Assembly (NCBI GenBank): GCA_964616465.1
Contig: CAZTTO010000001.1
Location: forward strand, 248,001 to 312,000
Direction: 5' to 3'
From: JAFLBI01 sp964616465
GTDB lineage: Bacteria > Bacteroidota > Bacteroidia > Chitinophagales > Chitinophagaceae
Length of the DNA stretch: 64,000 bases
Of the stretch, positions 18,069 to 25,710 are shown one piece after another; within the stretch, counting starts at the first letter, position 1, and the number at the start of each line of letters is the position of its first letter. The notes beneath the pieces are model-generated. The model made no database searches. It was not told the DNA's origin and saw only the letters and a list, made by a program, of their open reading frames with translations. The position numbers were made by a program, and so were the translations under genes.

Positions 18069-18332
18069 TTAACTTATATTACCAATCATACAACTTACAA
18101 TAGATTTTGCTTTGCTCGTAAGTCTATTATGACCGGCTTCTGGATATCCAAGCTGATCCAGTGTTTCCAAAATCTCAGTACGATCAATTCCTATTCCGGC
18201 TACAACAATCTTTTGTTCATCTCTATGAATAGAAACATCAACCACACCTTGCTTTACAAGGAGTGCTTTTTGAATTGACTTTTCACAACCCCCACATTTA
18301 ATATTTTCTACATGTATCTCTATGCTTGTCAT
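18069..18332 (-). CDS. HMA-type heavy-metal-binding protein, first gene of the sulfur operon
   Basis: This 87-residue protein is a single ferredoxin-like HMA domain with a CGGC pair (Cys13, Cys16) in ENIKCGGCEKS, close to the CxxC of copper chaperones. An extra Cys is near the C-terminus (IVSCMIG). Such proteins bind Cu+ or similar soft metals in the cytoplasm; a thiol pair of this kind could also carry sulfane sulfur, but that is speculative. It is the promoter-proximal gene of a run of ten tightly spaced minus-strand genes ending with the porin, and a CRP/FNR-type palindrome lies about 53 bp upstream of its start codon. Confidence 0.82.
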   Translation of the reverse strand: MTSIEIHVENIKCGGCEKSIQKALLVKQGVVDVSIHRDEQKIVVAGIGIDRTEILETLDQLGYPEAGHNRLTSKAKSIVSCMIGNIS

Positions 18333-18349
18333 ACGATTGATTTAGGTTG

Positions 18350-18393
18350 TAAAGTAATTATTCGGGAAAAGCCATAATGTGACTTTTATTACA
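18350..18393 (-). promoter_or_regulatory. CRP/FNR-type promoter of the HMA-porin operon (site C)
   Basis: The palindrome TGTGACTTTTATTACA lies at 18378-18393. On the minus strand, 32 bp downstream (centre to centre), is TTACTTTA (18350-18357), a -7-like box. Arrangement and sequence match the sites before the dioxygenase and TauE genes. It is read as a class II activator site near -41. Confidence 0.6.
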
Positions 18394-18404
18394 TTGAAAA
18401 TAAA

Positions 18405-18420
18405 GCCCCTCGAAAGGGGC
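18405..18420 (-). terminator. Terminator after the dioxygenase-rhodanese gene
   Basis: The hairpin GCCCCT-CGAA-AGGGGC on the minus strand is followed by TTTATTTT, five bases after the stop codon. It separates this gene from the operon that begins with the HMA gene, which is why the latter has its own promoter. Confidence 0.75.
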
Positions 18421-18425
18421 CTACT

Positions 18426-19829
18426 TTATGCATAAACAAGTGGCTCTGAATTGGCTGTCCAATCATTGATTCCACCACTATAATTGATAACATGATCTAA
18501 CCCATGCTTATACAGCAGAGAATGAGCAATGGAAGCTCTATCGCCACCCTGACAATGAATAACAACATTGCCATCTTTTTTCACTTGATCAAGTTGCTTA
18601 ATTATGTTACCTACAAAAATATTGTCAGCACCTGCAATATGTCCAGCTTTGTACTCTGAAGCTCCTCTTAGATCAATAATCTGAGTTCCTGCTTCTGCCA
18701 TCACTTTCTTTACTTCCTCTCTAGTAACCACCTTTGCGGTCTGTAAACTTCCACCCGCTGCAACCCACTCATCAACATTTGGTAAATAACCCATGACCTG
18801 ATCTAAACCAATTCTCATTAGTTTTCTCATTAAATCGTCGTGCTGTGCTTCAGGTGCAATTAAAATATACGGTTGGTCGTAGGTTAAAAACCATCCAGCC
18901 CAAGTTGCAAAAGAATTATTGCCTTGAATATTGATGGTTCCTGGAATAAAGCCTGCTGCAAAATCTTGCTTCAAGCGCACATCAATAACAGGAATTCCTT
19001 TTGCGATAGCCTCCTTAATATCAACCACAGATAACTTCTTAGGTTTAGGCACTTCAGTCAACAAAGGTCTATCCACTTTATTCAACTTCTTCATCATAGC
19101 AAAATAACGTGGAGGCTCTGGCTGATCTTCTAATAAGAATTTTGTAAACCCAGCTTCGTCAGAACCATATTGTAGCGCCCAGTTTCTAATTTTTTCATAT
19201 CCAACTGTGGTGCTAGGAACTGCACCTAATGCTTTACCACATGCTGATCCAGCACCGTGACCTGGCCATACTTGTAAATGATCTGGTAAAGAAGCAAAAC
19301 GTTGAATAGACTTATACATTTGTTTAGCCCCAGCATCCATTGTACCAACAACTCCAGCAGCTTTTTCTAACAAATCTGGTCTTCCAATATCCCCTACAAA
19401 TACAAAATCACCAGTAAAGAACATCACAGGCTCTTTTGAAGCAGGATTATCAGTCAACAAAAAACTAATACTTTCTGGCGTATGTCCTGGTGTATGTAAC
19501 ACCTCAAATGTTAGATTACCTACCTGTACTTTATCACCATCTTTCAACCCATTATGAGGAAACTCATATTCCCATCCCTCACCACCTTCTGCCGACAAAT
19601 ACATTTCGGCACCTGTTAGAGCAGCTAACTCTCTTGCACCCGAAAGAAAATCGGCATGAATATGTGTTTCAAACACATGCGTAATTTTCATGTTGTTTGC
19701 TTTTGCTACTTCTAAATAGGTATCAACGTCTCTTTTAGGATCAATGACTGCGGCAACACCCGCTTTCTGACAACCGATAAAATAACTGGCTTGTGCCAAA
19801 GTTTTGTCGTAAATGTGTTGAAAAAACAT
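18426..19829 (-). CDS. Persulfide dioxygenase-rhodanese fusion (CstB-like)
   Basis: The 467-residue cytoplasmic protein has three domains. Residues 1-240 are a metallo-beta-lactamase-fold ETHE1-type persulfide dioxygenase with His56, His58 and Asp60 in THIHAD, His112 and His116 in HTPGH, and Asp141 in GDFVFVGDIGRPDLLE. Residues about 265-360 are a rhodanese domain whose active-site Cys is missing (IAPEAQ at about 324-329). Residues about 365-467 are a rhodanese with active Cys426 in HCQGGDR. This dioxygenase, pseudo-rhodanese, rhodanese order is that of CstB, which oxidises low-molecular-weight persulfides and yields sulfite or thiosulfate. It is transcribed from its own promoter with CRP/FNR-like site B and lies between the TauE exporter gene and the large operon. 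Confidence 0.92.
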   Translation of the reverse strand: MFFQHIYDKTLAQASYFIGCQKAGVAAVIDPKRDVDTYLEVAKANNMKITHVFETHIHADFLSGARELAALTGAEMYLSAEGGEGWEYEFPHNGLKDGDKVQVGNLTFEVLHTPGHTPESISFLLTDNPASKEPVMFFTGDFVFVGDIGRPDLLEKAAGVVGTMDAGAKQMYKSIQRFASLPDHLQVWPGHGAGSACGKALGAVPSTTVGYEKIRNWALQYGSDEAGFTKFLLEDQPEPPRYFAMMKKLNKVDRPLLTEVPKPKKLSVVDIKEAIAKGIPVIDVRLKQDFAAGFIPGTINIQGNNSFATWAGWFLTYDQPYILIAPEAQHDDLMRKLMRIGLDQVMGYLPNVDEWVAAGGSLQTAKVVTREEVKKVMAEAGTQIIDLRGASEYKAGHIAGADNIFVGNIIKQLDQVKKDGNVVIHCQGGDRASIAHSLLYKHGLDHVINYSGGINDWTANSEPLVYA

Positions 19830-19857
19830 AAGCTTGAATTTTTCTTTTTTAGTTATG

Positions 19858-19902
19858 CAAAGTTGATTATTGAAATGCTGAAATACTGTGACTTTTGTCG
19901 CA
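19858..19902 (-). promoter_or_regulatory. CRP/FNR-type promoter of the dioxygenase gene (site B)
   Basis: The palindrome TGTGACTTTTGTCGCA is at 19887-19902. On the minus strand the -7-like box CAACTTTG (19858-19865) follows exactly 33 bp away, centre to centre, itself followed by CAT. The same box and spacing occur before TauE. Confidence 0.65.
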
Positions 19903-19921
19903 GTGATTTGTTAAAGAAATC

Positions 19922-20722
19922 TCACAAAAAGAGTTCTTTAACGATGATGTAAATACCCATAATTAAAACGAACCAACCGAAAGAAGTTTTGAGCTTTGAT
20001 CCTGGTATTTTTTTTGATAACATGATGCCAATAAAAATTCCAATAACAGCGAATAATGTAAACATAGATAGCAATATCCAATCAATTTCACTAGTTGTTT
20101 GTAGGTCACCCAAAAATCCAATAAGAGATTTTGCTGCTATTATAAAAAGTGAAGTCCCCACAGCAAGCTTCATTGGCATTCTTGCTAATAAAACCAATGC
20201 TGGAATTATTAGGAATCCACCCCCTGCACCAACTAGTCCGGTTAAAACACCCACCAATGCACCCTCTGCCAGAATCATTGGATAATTATAGCTTAATTGA
20301 ACATCTTCCGCAGACTCTTCTTTTTTATCAGAAGGACGAATCATACTTATTGAAGCTAATATCATTACAATTGAAAACAAAACCATTAAGGCGATAGGTT
20401 TCGTCATTTCAAATCCATTCATTTCAAACAAAATGTCTGGAATCAAAGGGACTAACCACAAGCGTGTTGCATAAACAGCAGCAATTGATGGTGCGCCAAA
20501 AATGAGAACTGTTTTAAAGTCGACCTTTTTTTGAATTGAACTTTGTACCCCACCTACCAAAGCTGTTGTTCCAACAATAAACAGAGAATAAGCAGTAGCT
20601 AACACAGGATTAACCCCCATAATGTATACAAGAATAGGTACTGTGAGTATAGATCCGCCACTTCCAATTAATCCAAGCGATATTCCAACTAATGCAGCCA
20701 ATAAATAACCTACGATTTCCAT
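19922..20722 (-). CDS. TauE/SafE-family sulfite exporter
   Basis: The 266-residue membrane protein has about eight hydrophobic segments in two related halves, each with the family glycine-rich phrase (IGSGGSILTVPIL near the N-terminus and VGAGGGFLIIPALV in the second half). TauE/SafE proteins export sulfite, sulfoacetate or other sulfur anions. The gene is monocistronic on the minus strand with CRP/FNR-like site A about 57 bp upstream of its start. Next to a persulfide dioxygenase that forms sulfite, a role in sulfite export is the most reasonable reading, though members with other substrates exist. Confidence 0.88.
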   Translation of the reverse strand: MEIVGYLLAALVGISLGLIGSGGSILTVPILVYIMGVNPVLATAYSLFIVGTTALVGGVQSSIQKKVDFKTVLIFGAPSIAAVYATRLWLVPLIPDILFEMNGFEMTKPIALMVLFSIVMILASISMIRPSDKKEESAEDVQLSYNYPMILAEGALVGVLTGLVGAGGGFLIIPALVLLARMPMKLAVGTSLFIIAAKSLIGFLGDLQTTSEIDWILLSMFTLFAVIGIFIGIMLSKKIPGSKLKTSFGWFVLIMGIYIIVKELFL

Positions 20723-20742
20723 ATGTTTATTTTTGTAGGATG

Positions 20743-20787
20743 CAAAGGTGATTGGTTCAAAATTGATTTACTGTTACAAAAGTCACA
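20743..20787 (-). promoter_or_regulatory. CRP/FNR-type promoter of the TauE gene (site A)
   Basis: The 16-bp palindrome TGTTACAAAAGTCACA (20772-20787; complement TGTGACTTTTGTAACA) lies 33 bp, centre to centre, upstream of CACCTTTG (20743-20750, minus strand), which is again followed by CAT. The lipase gene starts 110 bp away on the other strand and could be affected too. Confidence 0.65.
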
Positions 20788-20897
20788 CAACTAATCATTA
20801 TACATTCTACCTCAAGATACCACTATAATTACAAGCATTCCACACAAACCAACTATTCAACCAAAATGAAATATCTTTTCAGCACAATTACTTACTT

Positions 20898-22016
20898 ATG
20901 ACCAGTCATAAAATATTGAGATTTTATCTTTTTATAATGCTGTATGTTTCTTTCACAAAGGATATATCAGCACAGAAACTGCAACCAGGATTTATTAAAA
21001 ATGAATATGAAGAATTACTAAAAATCAATCAGAAAGTACATATTGAATTCGAAAAATGGAAGACGGATACTGCGCTTCCAATGCCAATGAATTACAAGCT
21101 CATTCATAGATCAAATGTGGTAGGGTTTGATAACAGATGGGATTTTTGGGCGAACGAACAACAGCTAGTAGGAGTAATAGCCATTAGAGGAAGTATTTTA
21201 ACTCAAGCAAGTTTTTTAGCAAACTTCTACGCAGCTATGATTCCTGCTAAAGGAGAACTTCAATTATCTAAGGAAAAATCCTTCTCCTATCAACTTGCAA
21301 CCCACCCAAATGCAGCAGTTCAAGCAGGCTGGCTCATAGCAATGGCACATGTATCTGAATCAATTATTCCTACTATTGACTCTGCTTACAAAAAGGGAAT
21401 GAAAGATTTTTTAATAACTGGACACAGTCAAGGGGGTGGCATTGCTTTTATGCTTACAGCTTATCTACGACAATTACAGCTAAATAAGCAATTACCTAAT
21501 GATATACAATTCAAAACATATTGTAGTGCAGGCCCCAAACCTGGTAATTTATTTTTTGCATACGAGTATGAAAAAATGACTCAAGGAGGCTGGGCATTTA
21601 ATGTAGTTAATACAGCTGATTGGGTTCCTGATGTGCCTTTCTCTATTCAAACTACTGATGATTTTACCGATGTAAATCCTTTCCCTTTCGCCAAAGATTT
21701 AATTAAGCAGCAAAAGTTCCCCAAAAATGTCGCACTCAAACACGTGTATAATCAACTAAGTAAACCAGCAAAAAAAGCACAAAGAAAATACGAGCAATAT
21801 TTAGGCAAAATGGTATCGAAAGCAGTAGCAAAACAGCTTCCTGAGTTTCAATCACCAGCATATTATAAGAGCAACTACTTTGTAAGAACAGGGCAAACAA
21901 TTGTACTTTATGCGGATAGTGATTATATCCTTAAATATCAACAAGAAGCATCCATAAAAAACATTTGGTTACACCACATGCCCAATAAATATGCTGAGTT
22001 GCTGAAGAAATATTAA
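20898..22016 (+). CDS. Secreted class 3-type lipase family protein
   Basis: The 372-residue protein starts with a signal peptide of about 25 residues (hydrophobic FLFIMLYVSF, ends DISAQ). The alpha/beta-hydrolase nucleophile elbow is GHSQGGG, preceded by KDFLIT, as in lipase class 3 enzymes. A downstream Asp (NTADWVPD) is a candidate charge-relay residue. It should act in the periplasm or outside the cell on acyl esters. It is divergent from tauE and convergent with the HxlR regulator gene, with no partner in an operon. The exact substrate is unknown. Confidence 0.78.
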   Translation: MTSHKILRFYLFIMLYVSFTKDISAQKLQPGFIKNEYEELLKINQKVHIEFEKWKTDTALPMPMNYKLIHRSNVVGFDNRWDFWANEQQLVGVIAIRGSILTQASFLANFYAAMIPAKGELQLSKEKSFSYQLATHPNAAVQAGWLIAMAHVSESIIPTIDSAYKKGMKDFLITGHSQGGGIAFMLTAYLRQLQLNKQLPNDIQFKTYCSAGPKPGNLFFAYEYEKMTQGGWAFNVVNTADWVPDVPFSIQTTDDFTDVNPFPFAKDLIKQQKFPKNVALKHVYNQLSKPAKKAQRKYEQYLGKMVSKAVAKQLPEFQSPAYYKSNYFVRTGQTIVLYADSDYILKYQQEASIKNIWLHHMPNKYAELLKKY

Positions 22017-22030
22017 CCTCCGTAAAGCAA

Positions 22031-22408
22031 CTATTTATTTTTCTTCTTAGTGGTATTATCAGATGGATGCATAACTCCAAATTCATCCATCAACTCTAAA
22101 CCATAGTTTCTGATTGCAACTATAATATCTATGGCTCTTTTTCCTCTTTCAGTTATTGAATACTCCACCTTGGGAGGTATAACTGGGAAAACTTCCCGAT
22201 GAATAAACCCCTCTTCCTCCAATTCTCTTAACTGACTAGTCAGCATTTTATGTGTGATGTGAGGAATATCTTTTTTCAATTCACCATACCGCATCACCTT
22301 ATCTTTTAAACGCCAAAGAATTGGCATTTTCCAGGTACCACCAATTCTATCCATAGCAAATTCGACTGGATTGTAGTATAACTTGTTTTTATACAAGAAC
22401 TCAGGCAT
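22031..22408 (-). CDS. HxlR-family winged-helix regulator
   Basis: The 125-residue protein is a single HxlR domain: the N-terminal part reads VEFAMDRIGGTWKMPILWRL, then RYGELKKDIPHITHKMLTSQ (recognition helix region), LEEEGFIHREVFP and PPKVEYSITERGK, the wing of the family. HxlR proteins are dimeric regulators that often answer electrophile or redox stress; many sense with an N-terminal Cys. This one lacks that Cys and has no Cys at all. The start is the ATG at 22408. It is divergent from the DJ-1/PfpI operon, and the gap contains a long inverted repeat, so it probably controls that operon and itself. Confidence 0.93.
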   Translation of the reverse strand: MPEFLYKNKLYYNPVEFAMDRIGGTWKMPILWRLKDKVMRYGELKKDIPHITHKMLTSQLRELEEEGFIHREVFPVIPPKVEYSITERGKRAIDIIVAIRNYGLELMDEFGVMHPSDNTTKKKNK

Positions 22409-22427
22409 GATATAAATATTTGATTAT

Positions 22428-22476
22428 CAATATACTTTCTCAAAAGTGTGTATCACTATTTTCCGAAAGTATATTG
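22428..22476. promoter_or_regulatory. Perfect inverted repeat between hxlR-type gene and PfpI operon
   Basis: CAATATACTTTC (22428-22439) and its exact reverse complement GAAAGTATATTG (22465-22476) are separated by 25 bp, 37 bp centre to centre (about 3.5 turns). A third, imperfect half (AAAGTGTGTA) lies between them. This is a likely operator for the divergent HxlR regulator. Confidence 0.65.
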
Positions 22477-22524
22477 TCGAAGGTAGCATATAAGTTCATC
22501 TTTGAATTCACAAAAAAATCTAAG

Positions 22525-23382
22525 ATGAAAAAAATCATACTCAGCTTATTAGCATTTACAATCTATGCGAGTTGCACTCTTCATGCACAAAAAACTAATC
22601 AACAACAAACACAAAAAAACATGCAAGTACGAGAAAAACAAAGTTATGTACATCCACACAGTGTGCCGGCAAAAGGAAAAATTTTAATGGTTGCGAGTTC
22701 ACCTGCTGTATCAAAACAAACAGGTTGGCCAATTGGATTCTGGGCAGCTGAATTAACCCACCCTATGCGTGTATTTCAAGAAGCAGGTTACGATATTGAA
22801 CTGGTTTCTACTGAAGGTGGAAAATTAGAAATGGATAGTTATTCAAATCCAACAGATGCCAGTGGATATTCGTCAGGTGATATAATCTCATTAGGATATA
22901 TGCAAAAACCAGAGTTTAATAAAATGTTAGAACAAACAAAAAAATTAACCTCTGTAAACCCACAAGATTATGTAGCAATTTTTCTTGTAGGAGGACAGGG
23001 GCCAATGTTTACTTTTAGAGGAAATAAGGATTTAGAAAAACTATTTGTTGCTTTCTATGAATCAGGCAAACCAAGTGCTGCCGTTTGTCACTCTACCACT
23101 CTACTGTTAGAAGCAAAAAAAACAAACGGAGAATTACTAGTTAAGGGCAAGACTTGGACTGGATTTGCTGATGCAGAAGAGGAATATGCAGATCAAGCAG
23201 TTGGACAAAAAATTCAGCCATATAGAATTGAAACTGAAGCTAAAAAAATAGCTGGTACAACATTTAAAGTAGCAGCTCCATTTTCTTCATATGCCATTCA
23301 AGATGGAAACTTAATTACTGGACAACAACAAAACTCCGGAGCAGCTGCTGCAGAAATGGTTGTTCAACTCTTATCAAAATAA
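22525..23382 (+). CDS. Exported DJ-1/PfpI (Hsp31-like) family protein
   Basis: From the ATG at 22525 the protein has 285 residues; a TTG far upstream would run through the operator and is rejected. It has a signal peptide (KKIILSLLAFTIYAS, then HAQ). The rest is a class I glutamine amidotransferase-like domain of the Hsp31/DJ-1 type with the nucleophilic-elbow Cys in AAVCHST and the preceding FLVGGQGPMF loop. DJ-1 superfamily members act on glyoxals or as chaperones or peptidases. Export to the periplasm is unusual, since most are cytoplasmic. It is the first gene of a four-gene plus-strand operon controlled, by inference, by the divergent HxlR protein. Confidence 0.85.
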   Translation: MKKIILSLLAFTIYASCTLHAQKTNQQQTQKNMQVREKQSYVHPHSVPAKGKILMVASSPAVSKQTGWPIGFWAAELTHPMRVFQEAGYDIELVSTEGGKLEMDSYSNPTDASGYSSGDIISLGYMQKPEFNKMLEQTKKLTSVNPQDYVAIFLVGGQGPMFTFRGNKDLEKLFVAFYESGKPSAAVCHSTTLLLEAKKTNGELLVKGKTWTGFADAEEEYADQAVGQKIQPYRIETEAKKIAGTTFKVAAPFSSYAIQDGNLITGQQQNSGAAAAEMVVQLLSK

Positions 23383-23391
23383 GTTTCAAAG

Positions 23392-24117
23392 ATGAATGGT
23401 GAAATGCAGACAACTTCGACTGTACAATATCAAGCTTTGAATTACTTACCAAAGATCAATAGAACAAAACTATACATCTGTTTTGTACTCACCATTCATC
23501 TTTTATCTGCAAAATGTTTTTCTCAAATTCCAGTTGAAGTTTTTGCAGGACATAAAAGAGCAACATTTGATATAATGTTTTTCAAATTTTTTAAAGACAA
23601 AGAAAGCAAAAACAGCAATTGGCTATTCTTTAATAGAAATCGAGCTAGTGTTGACTATAGAATGAGCAGCAATAACTACTTACCACAGTTTGGTTTTACA
23701 GAAGCAATATCTTACAACCACCCTTCTCTAAAAGGAATAGCACCTGTTGCGGTAGCACAAGTATTAAACAGTGGAGTCTACGCGAAATTGGGTATTCAAT
23801 ATGCCTACATAAAAAAAGATTTTACCATCTTCACTTGGCTGGTAGGCCAAACTGCAGCTAAGCCAGATATTGATCATTTTATCTTATTGAGATATACCCC
23901 AAAAATCTCTAAATCAGTTGACTTATTTACTCAGTTTGAAAGTTTACAAGCCCATCCAACGGATTTAAATAAACTAAGAAATTTTGTGCAACGAGTAAGA
24001 TTCGGGATTCAAATGAATACGCTTCAATTTGGTTTAGGGGGCGATTTCTCCCAGTTTGGTAGGAGTAATATGACAACTAGTGAAAACATAGGCATTTTTA
24101 TTCGTCATGAATTTTAG
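23392..24117 (+). CDS. Predicted outer-membrane beta-barrel protein, function unknown
   Basis: The 241-residue protein has an N-terminal hydrophobic segment (residues about 28-43, LYICFVLTIHLLSAKCFS) preceded by a longer than usual polar stretch. The remainder is composed of short amphipathic strands with many aromatic residues and ends in a C-terminal Phe (GIFIRHEF), typical of barrels inserted by BamA. I do not recognise a named family. It sits 9 bp after the PfpI-type gene and 3 bp before the bestrophin gene, so it is co-expressed with them. A small pore or outer-membrane scaffold is possible. Confidence 0.65.
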   Translation: MNGEMQTTSTVQYQALNYLPKINRTKLYICFVLTIHLLSAKCFSQIPVEVFAGHKRATFDIMFFKFFKDKESKNSNWLFFNRNRASVDYRMSSNNYLPQFGFTEAISYNHPSLKGIAPVAVAQVLNSGVYAKLGIQYAYIKKDFTIFTWLVGQTAAKPDIDHFILLRYTPKISKSVDLFTQFESLQAHPTDLNKLRNFVQRVRFGIQMNTLQFGLGGDFSQFGRSNMTTSENIGIFIRHEF

Positions 24118-24120
24118 TTT

Positions 24121-25056
24121 ATGATACTAAAAAGAAATTTCAATCCGTTGAAAGTTGCTCAATACATTCAATTTGAGCTTTTCATTTCACTAGCTATATC
24201 TCTTCTTGTATTTGTAGCATTCAAATATCAAATCATAAATACAGGACTTCCATTTTCCATAGTTGGAATTATGGGCAGCGCTTTAGCAATTTTTATAGCA
24301 TTTAGAAATAACACTTCATATAGCAGATGGTGGGAAGCAAGAACTGCGTGGTCAGGCATCACAAATGCTTGTCGCGTTTTAGGAAGACTCATTATAACTT
24401 TTACAGACAGCCATCAACATCAAACCAACTACGATAAGAAAAGAAGTGAGGATTTCAAAAAAGAAATGATCTATGCAACTATAGCGTATGTACATGCCAT
24501 GAGAATTGAACTTAGAAAACAAAATAATTGGAATGAAATTGAATCGTTACTACCAAATGAAATATTTAGTCGAGTTAAAAATGCTTTTAATATTCCAAAT
24601 CAAATTCAACTTTACATTGGACAAAAAATTTATGAGGCAATGTCAAATGGAACGCTAGGCGGATTCGATAGCTTTCAAATAGAAGGACAACTTTTAGCTC
24701 TTACAAATCACCAAGGCACTTGTGAAAGAATTAAAAACACACCACTCCTTCGTCAATATGATTTTTTTACGAGAATATTTTTATACGCCTTCATTATTGT
24801 ATTTCCATTTGCCATTGCAAAGGATTTCATGCAACTGGAGTCTGGTTATTTAATAATCCCATTATCCCTATTAATAGCTTTCATATTCTCTGTGATGGGT
24901 AAGGTAGGAGAAGTAAATGAAGATCCATTTGAGAATAGAATAACAGATATCCCATTATCAGCAATTTGTAATACTATAGAAAGAGATCTAAAAGAGATGC
25001 TAGGAGAAACCAATTTGCCTACGAAGATTGAACAAAAAGATGGCTACCTTCCGTAA
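24121..25056 (+). CDS. Bestrophin-like (UPF0187) anion channel
   Basis: The 311-residue protein contains hydrophobic segments at about residues 20-60 and 215-260 and the bestrophin signature FRNNTSYSRWWEAR shortly after the second helix, then AWSGITNACRVLGR. Bacterial bestrophins are pentameric inner-membrane channels; a Klebsiella member conducts cations and eukaryotic ones conduct chloride, so ion selectivity cannot be given. It lies inside the HxlR-linked operon. The polar C-terminal region containing GEVNEDPFENR is also conserved in the family. Confidence 0.9.
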   Translation: MILKRNFNPLKVAQYIQFELFISLAISLLVFVAFKYQIINTGLPFSIVGIMGSALAIFIAFRNNTSYSRWWEARTAWSGITNACRVLGRLIITFTDSHQHQTNYDKKRSEDFKKEMIYATIAYVHAMRIELRKQNNWNEIESLLPNEIFSRVKNAFNIPNQIQLYIGQKIYEAMSNGTLGGFDSFQIEGQLLALTNHQGTCERIKNTPLLRQYDFFTRIFLYAFIIVFPFAIAKDFMQLESGYLIIPLSLLIAFIFSVMGKVGEVNEDPFENRITDIPLSAICNTIERDLKEMLGETNLPTKIEQKDGYLP

Positions 25057-25092
25057 ACAGTTTTAATAAATGAACGACTAAATTCAGAAATT

Positions 25093-25710
25093 ATGAAAAT
25101 AGCAATTATAGGTACTGGCAACATAGGAGGAACCCTGGGTACAAAGTGGGCGAAAAAAGGACATACAGTTATTGCAGGTGTTAGAGATGCAAACAACTTT
25201 AAAGGGAAAGAAGTATTGGCAGAAGCTCAAATTTTAATAACAACAATTCATGAAGCTGTACAACAAGCTGAAATTATATTAATATCAACTCCAGCTACTG
25301 CTGCAATTGAAGTTGCAAAAAGTCTGGGTGATACAACTGGAAAAATCATTATAGATGCAATGAATATTGTAATGGGTAGAGGTCCAGAAGGCTTTACAAA
25401 TACAGCCGATGCCATTTTGGCTAATACTCAAACCAGAGATATAGTAAAATGTTTCAACACAACTGGATTTAATAATATGAGAAACCCAGTCTATCATTCA
25501 GAAGCAATCGATTTGTTTGTAGCTGGCGATAGTAAGCGTGGAAAAGAAGCTGCTATTCAGCTTGCCAAAGATGCAGGATTTGCAGAGTGCTATTCAATAG
25601 GCGGCAATGATAAATTTCAATTGATGGAACAATTCGCTTGGTTTTGGATAAACCTTGCTATGTTTCAGGGACAAGGAAGAGAAATTGGATTCAAACTATT
25701 AAAAAGATAA
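25093..25710 (+). CDS. NADP-binding F420-reductase-like oxidoreductase
   Basis: The 205-residue protein is a single Rossmann domain opening IAIIGTGNIGGTLGTKWAKKGH, with the GxGxxG dinucleotide loop, then VIAGVRDA, where Arg fits NADP preference. The phrases IIDAMNI and KCFNTTGFNNM resemble the NADPH-dependent F420 reductase (Fno) and YrbE-like family named NADP oxidoreductase coenzyme F420-dependent. Bacteroidota do not usually make F420, so it likely uses another acceptor. It closes the HxlR-linked operon (36 bp after the bestrophin gene), in keeping with a redox or electrophile response. Confidence 0.82.
   Translation: MKIAIIGTGNIGGTLGTKWAKKGHTVIAGVRDANNFKGKEVLAEAQILITTIHEAVQQAEIILISTPATAAIEVAKSLGDTTGKIIIDAMNIVMGRGPEGFTNTADAILANTQTRDIVKCFNTTGFNNMRNPVYHSEAIDLFVAGDSKRGKEAAIQLAKDAGFAECYSIGGNDKFQLMEQFAWFWINLAMFQGQGREIGFKLLKR

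Noticed and set aside
22420..22524. N-terminal extension of the DJ-1 gene from a TTG
   Set aside because: The extension runs through the operator and lacks a signal peptide; the ATG at 22525 gives a standard one.
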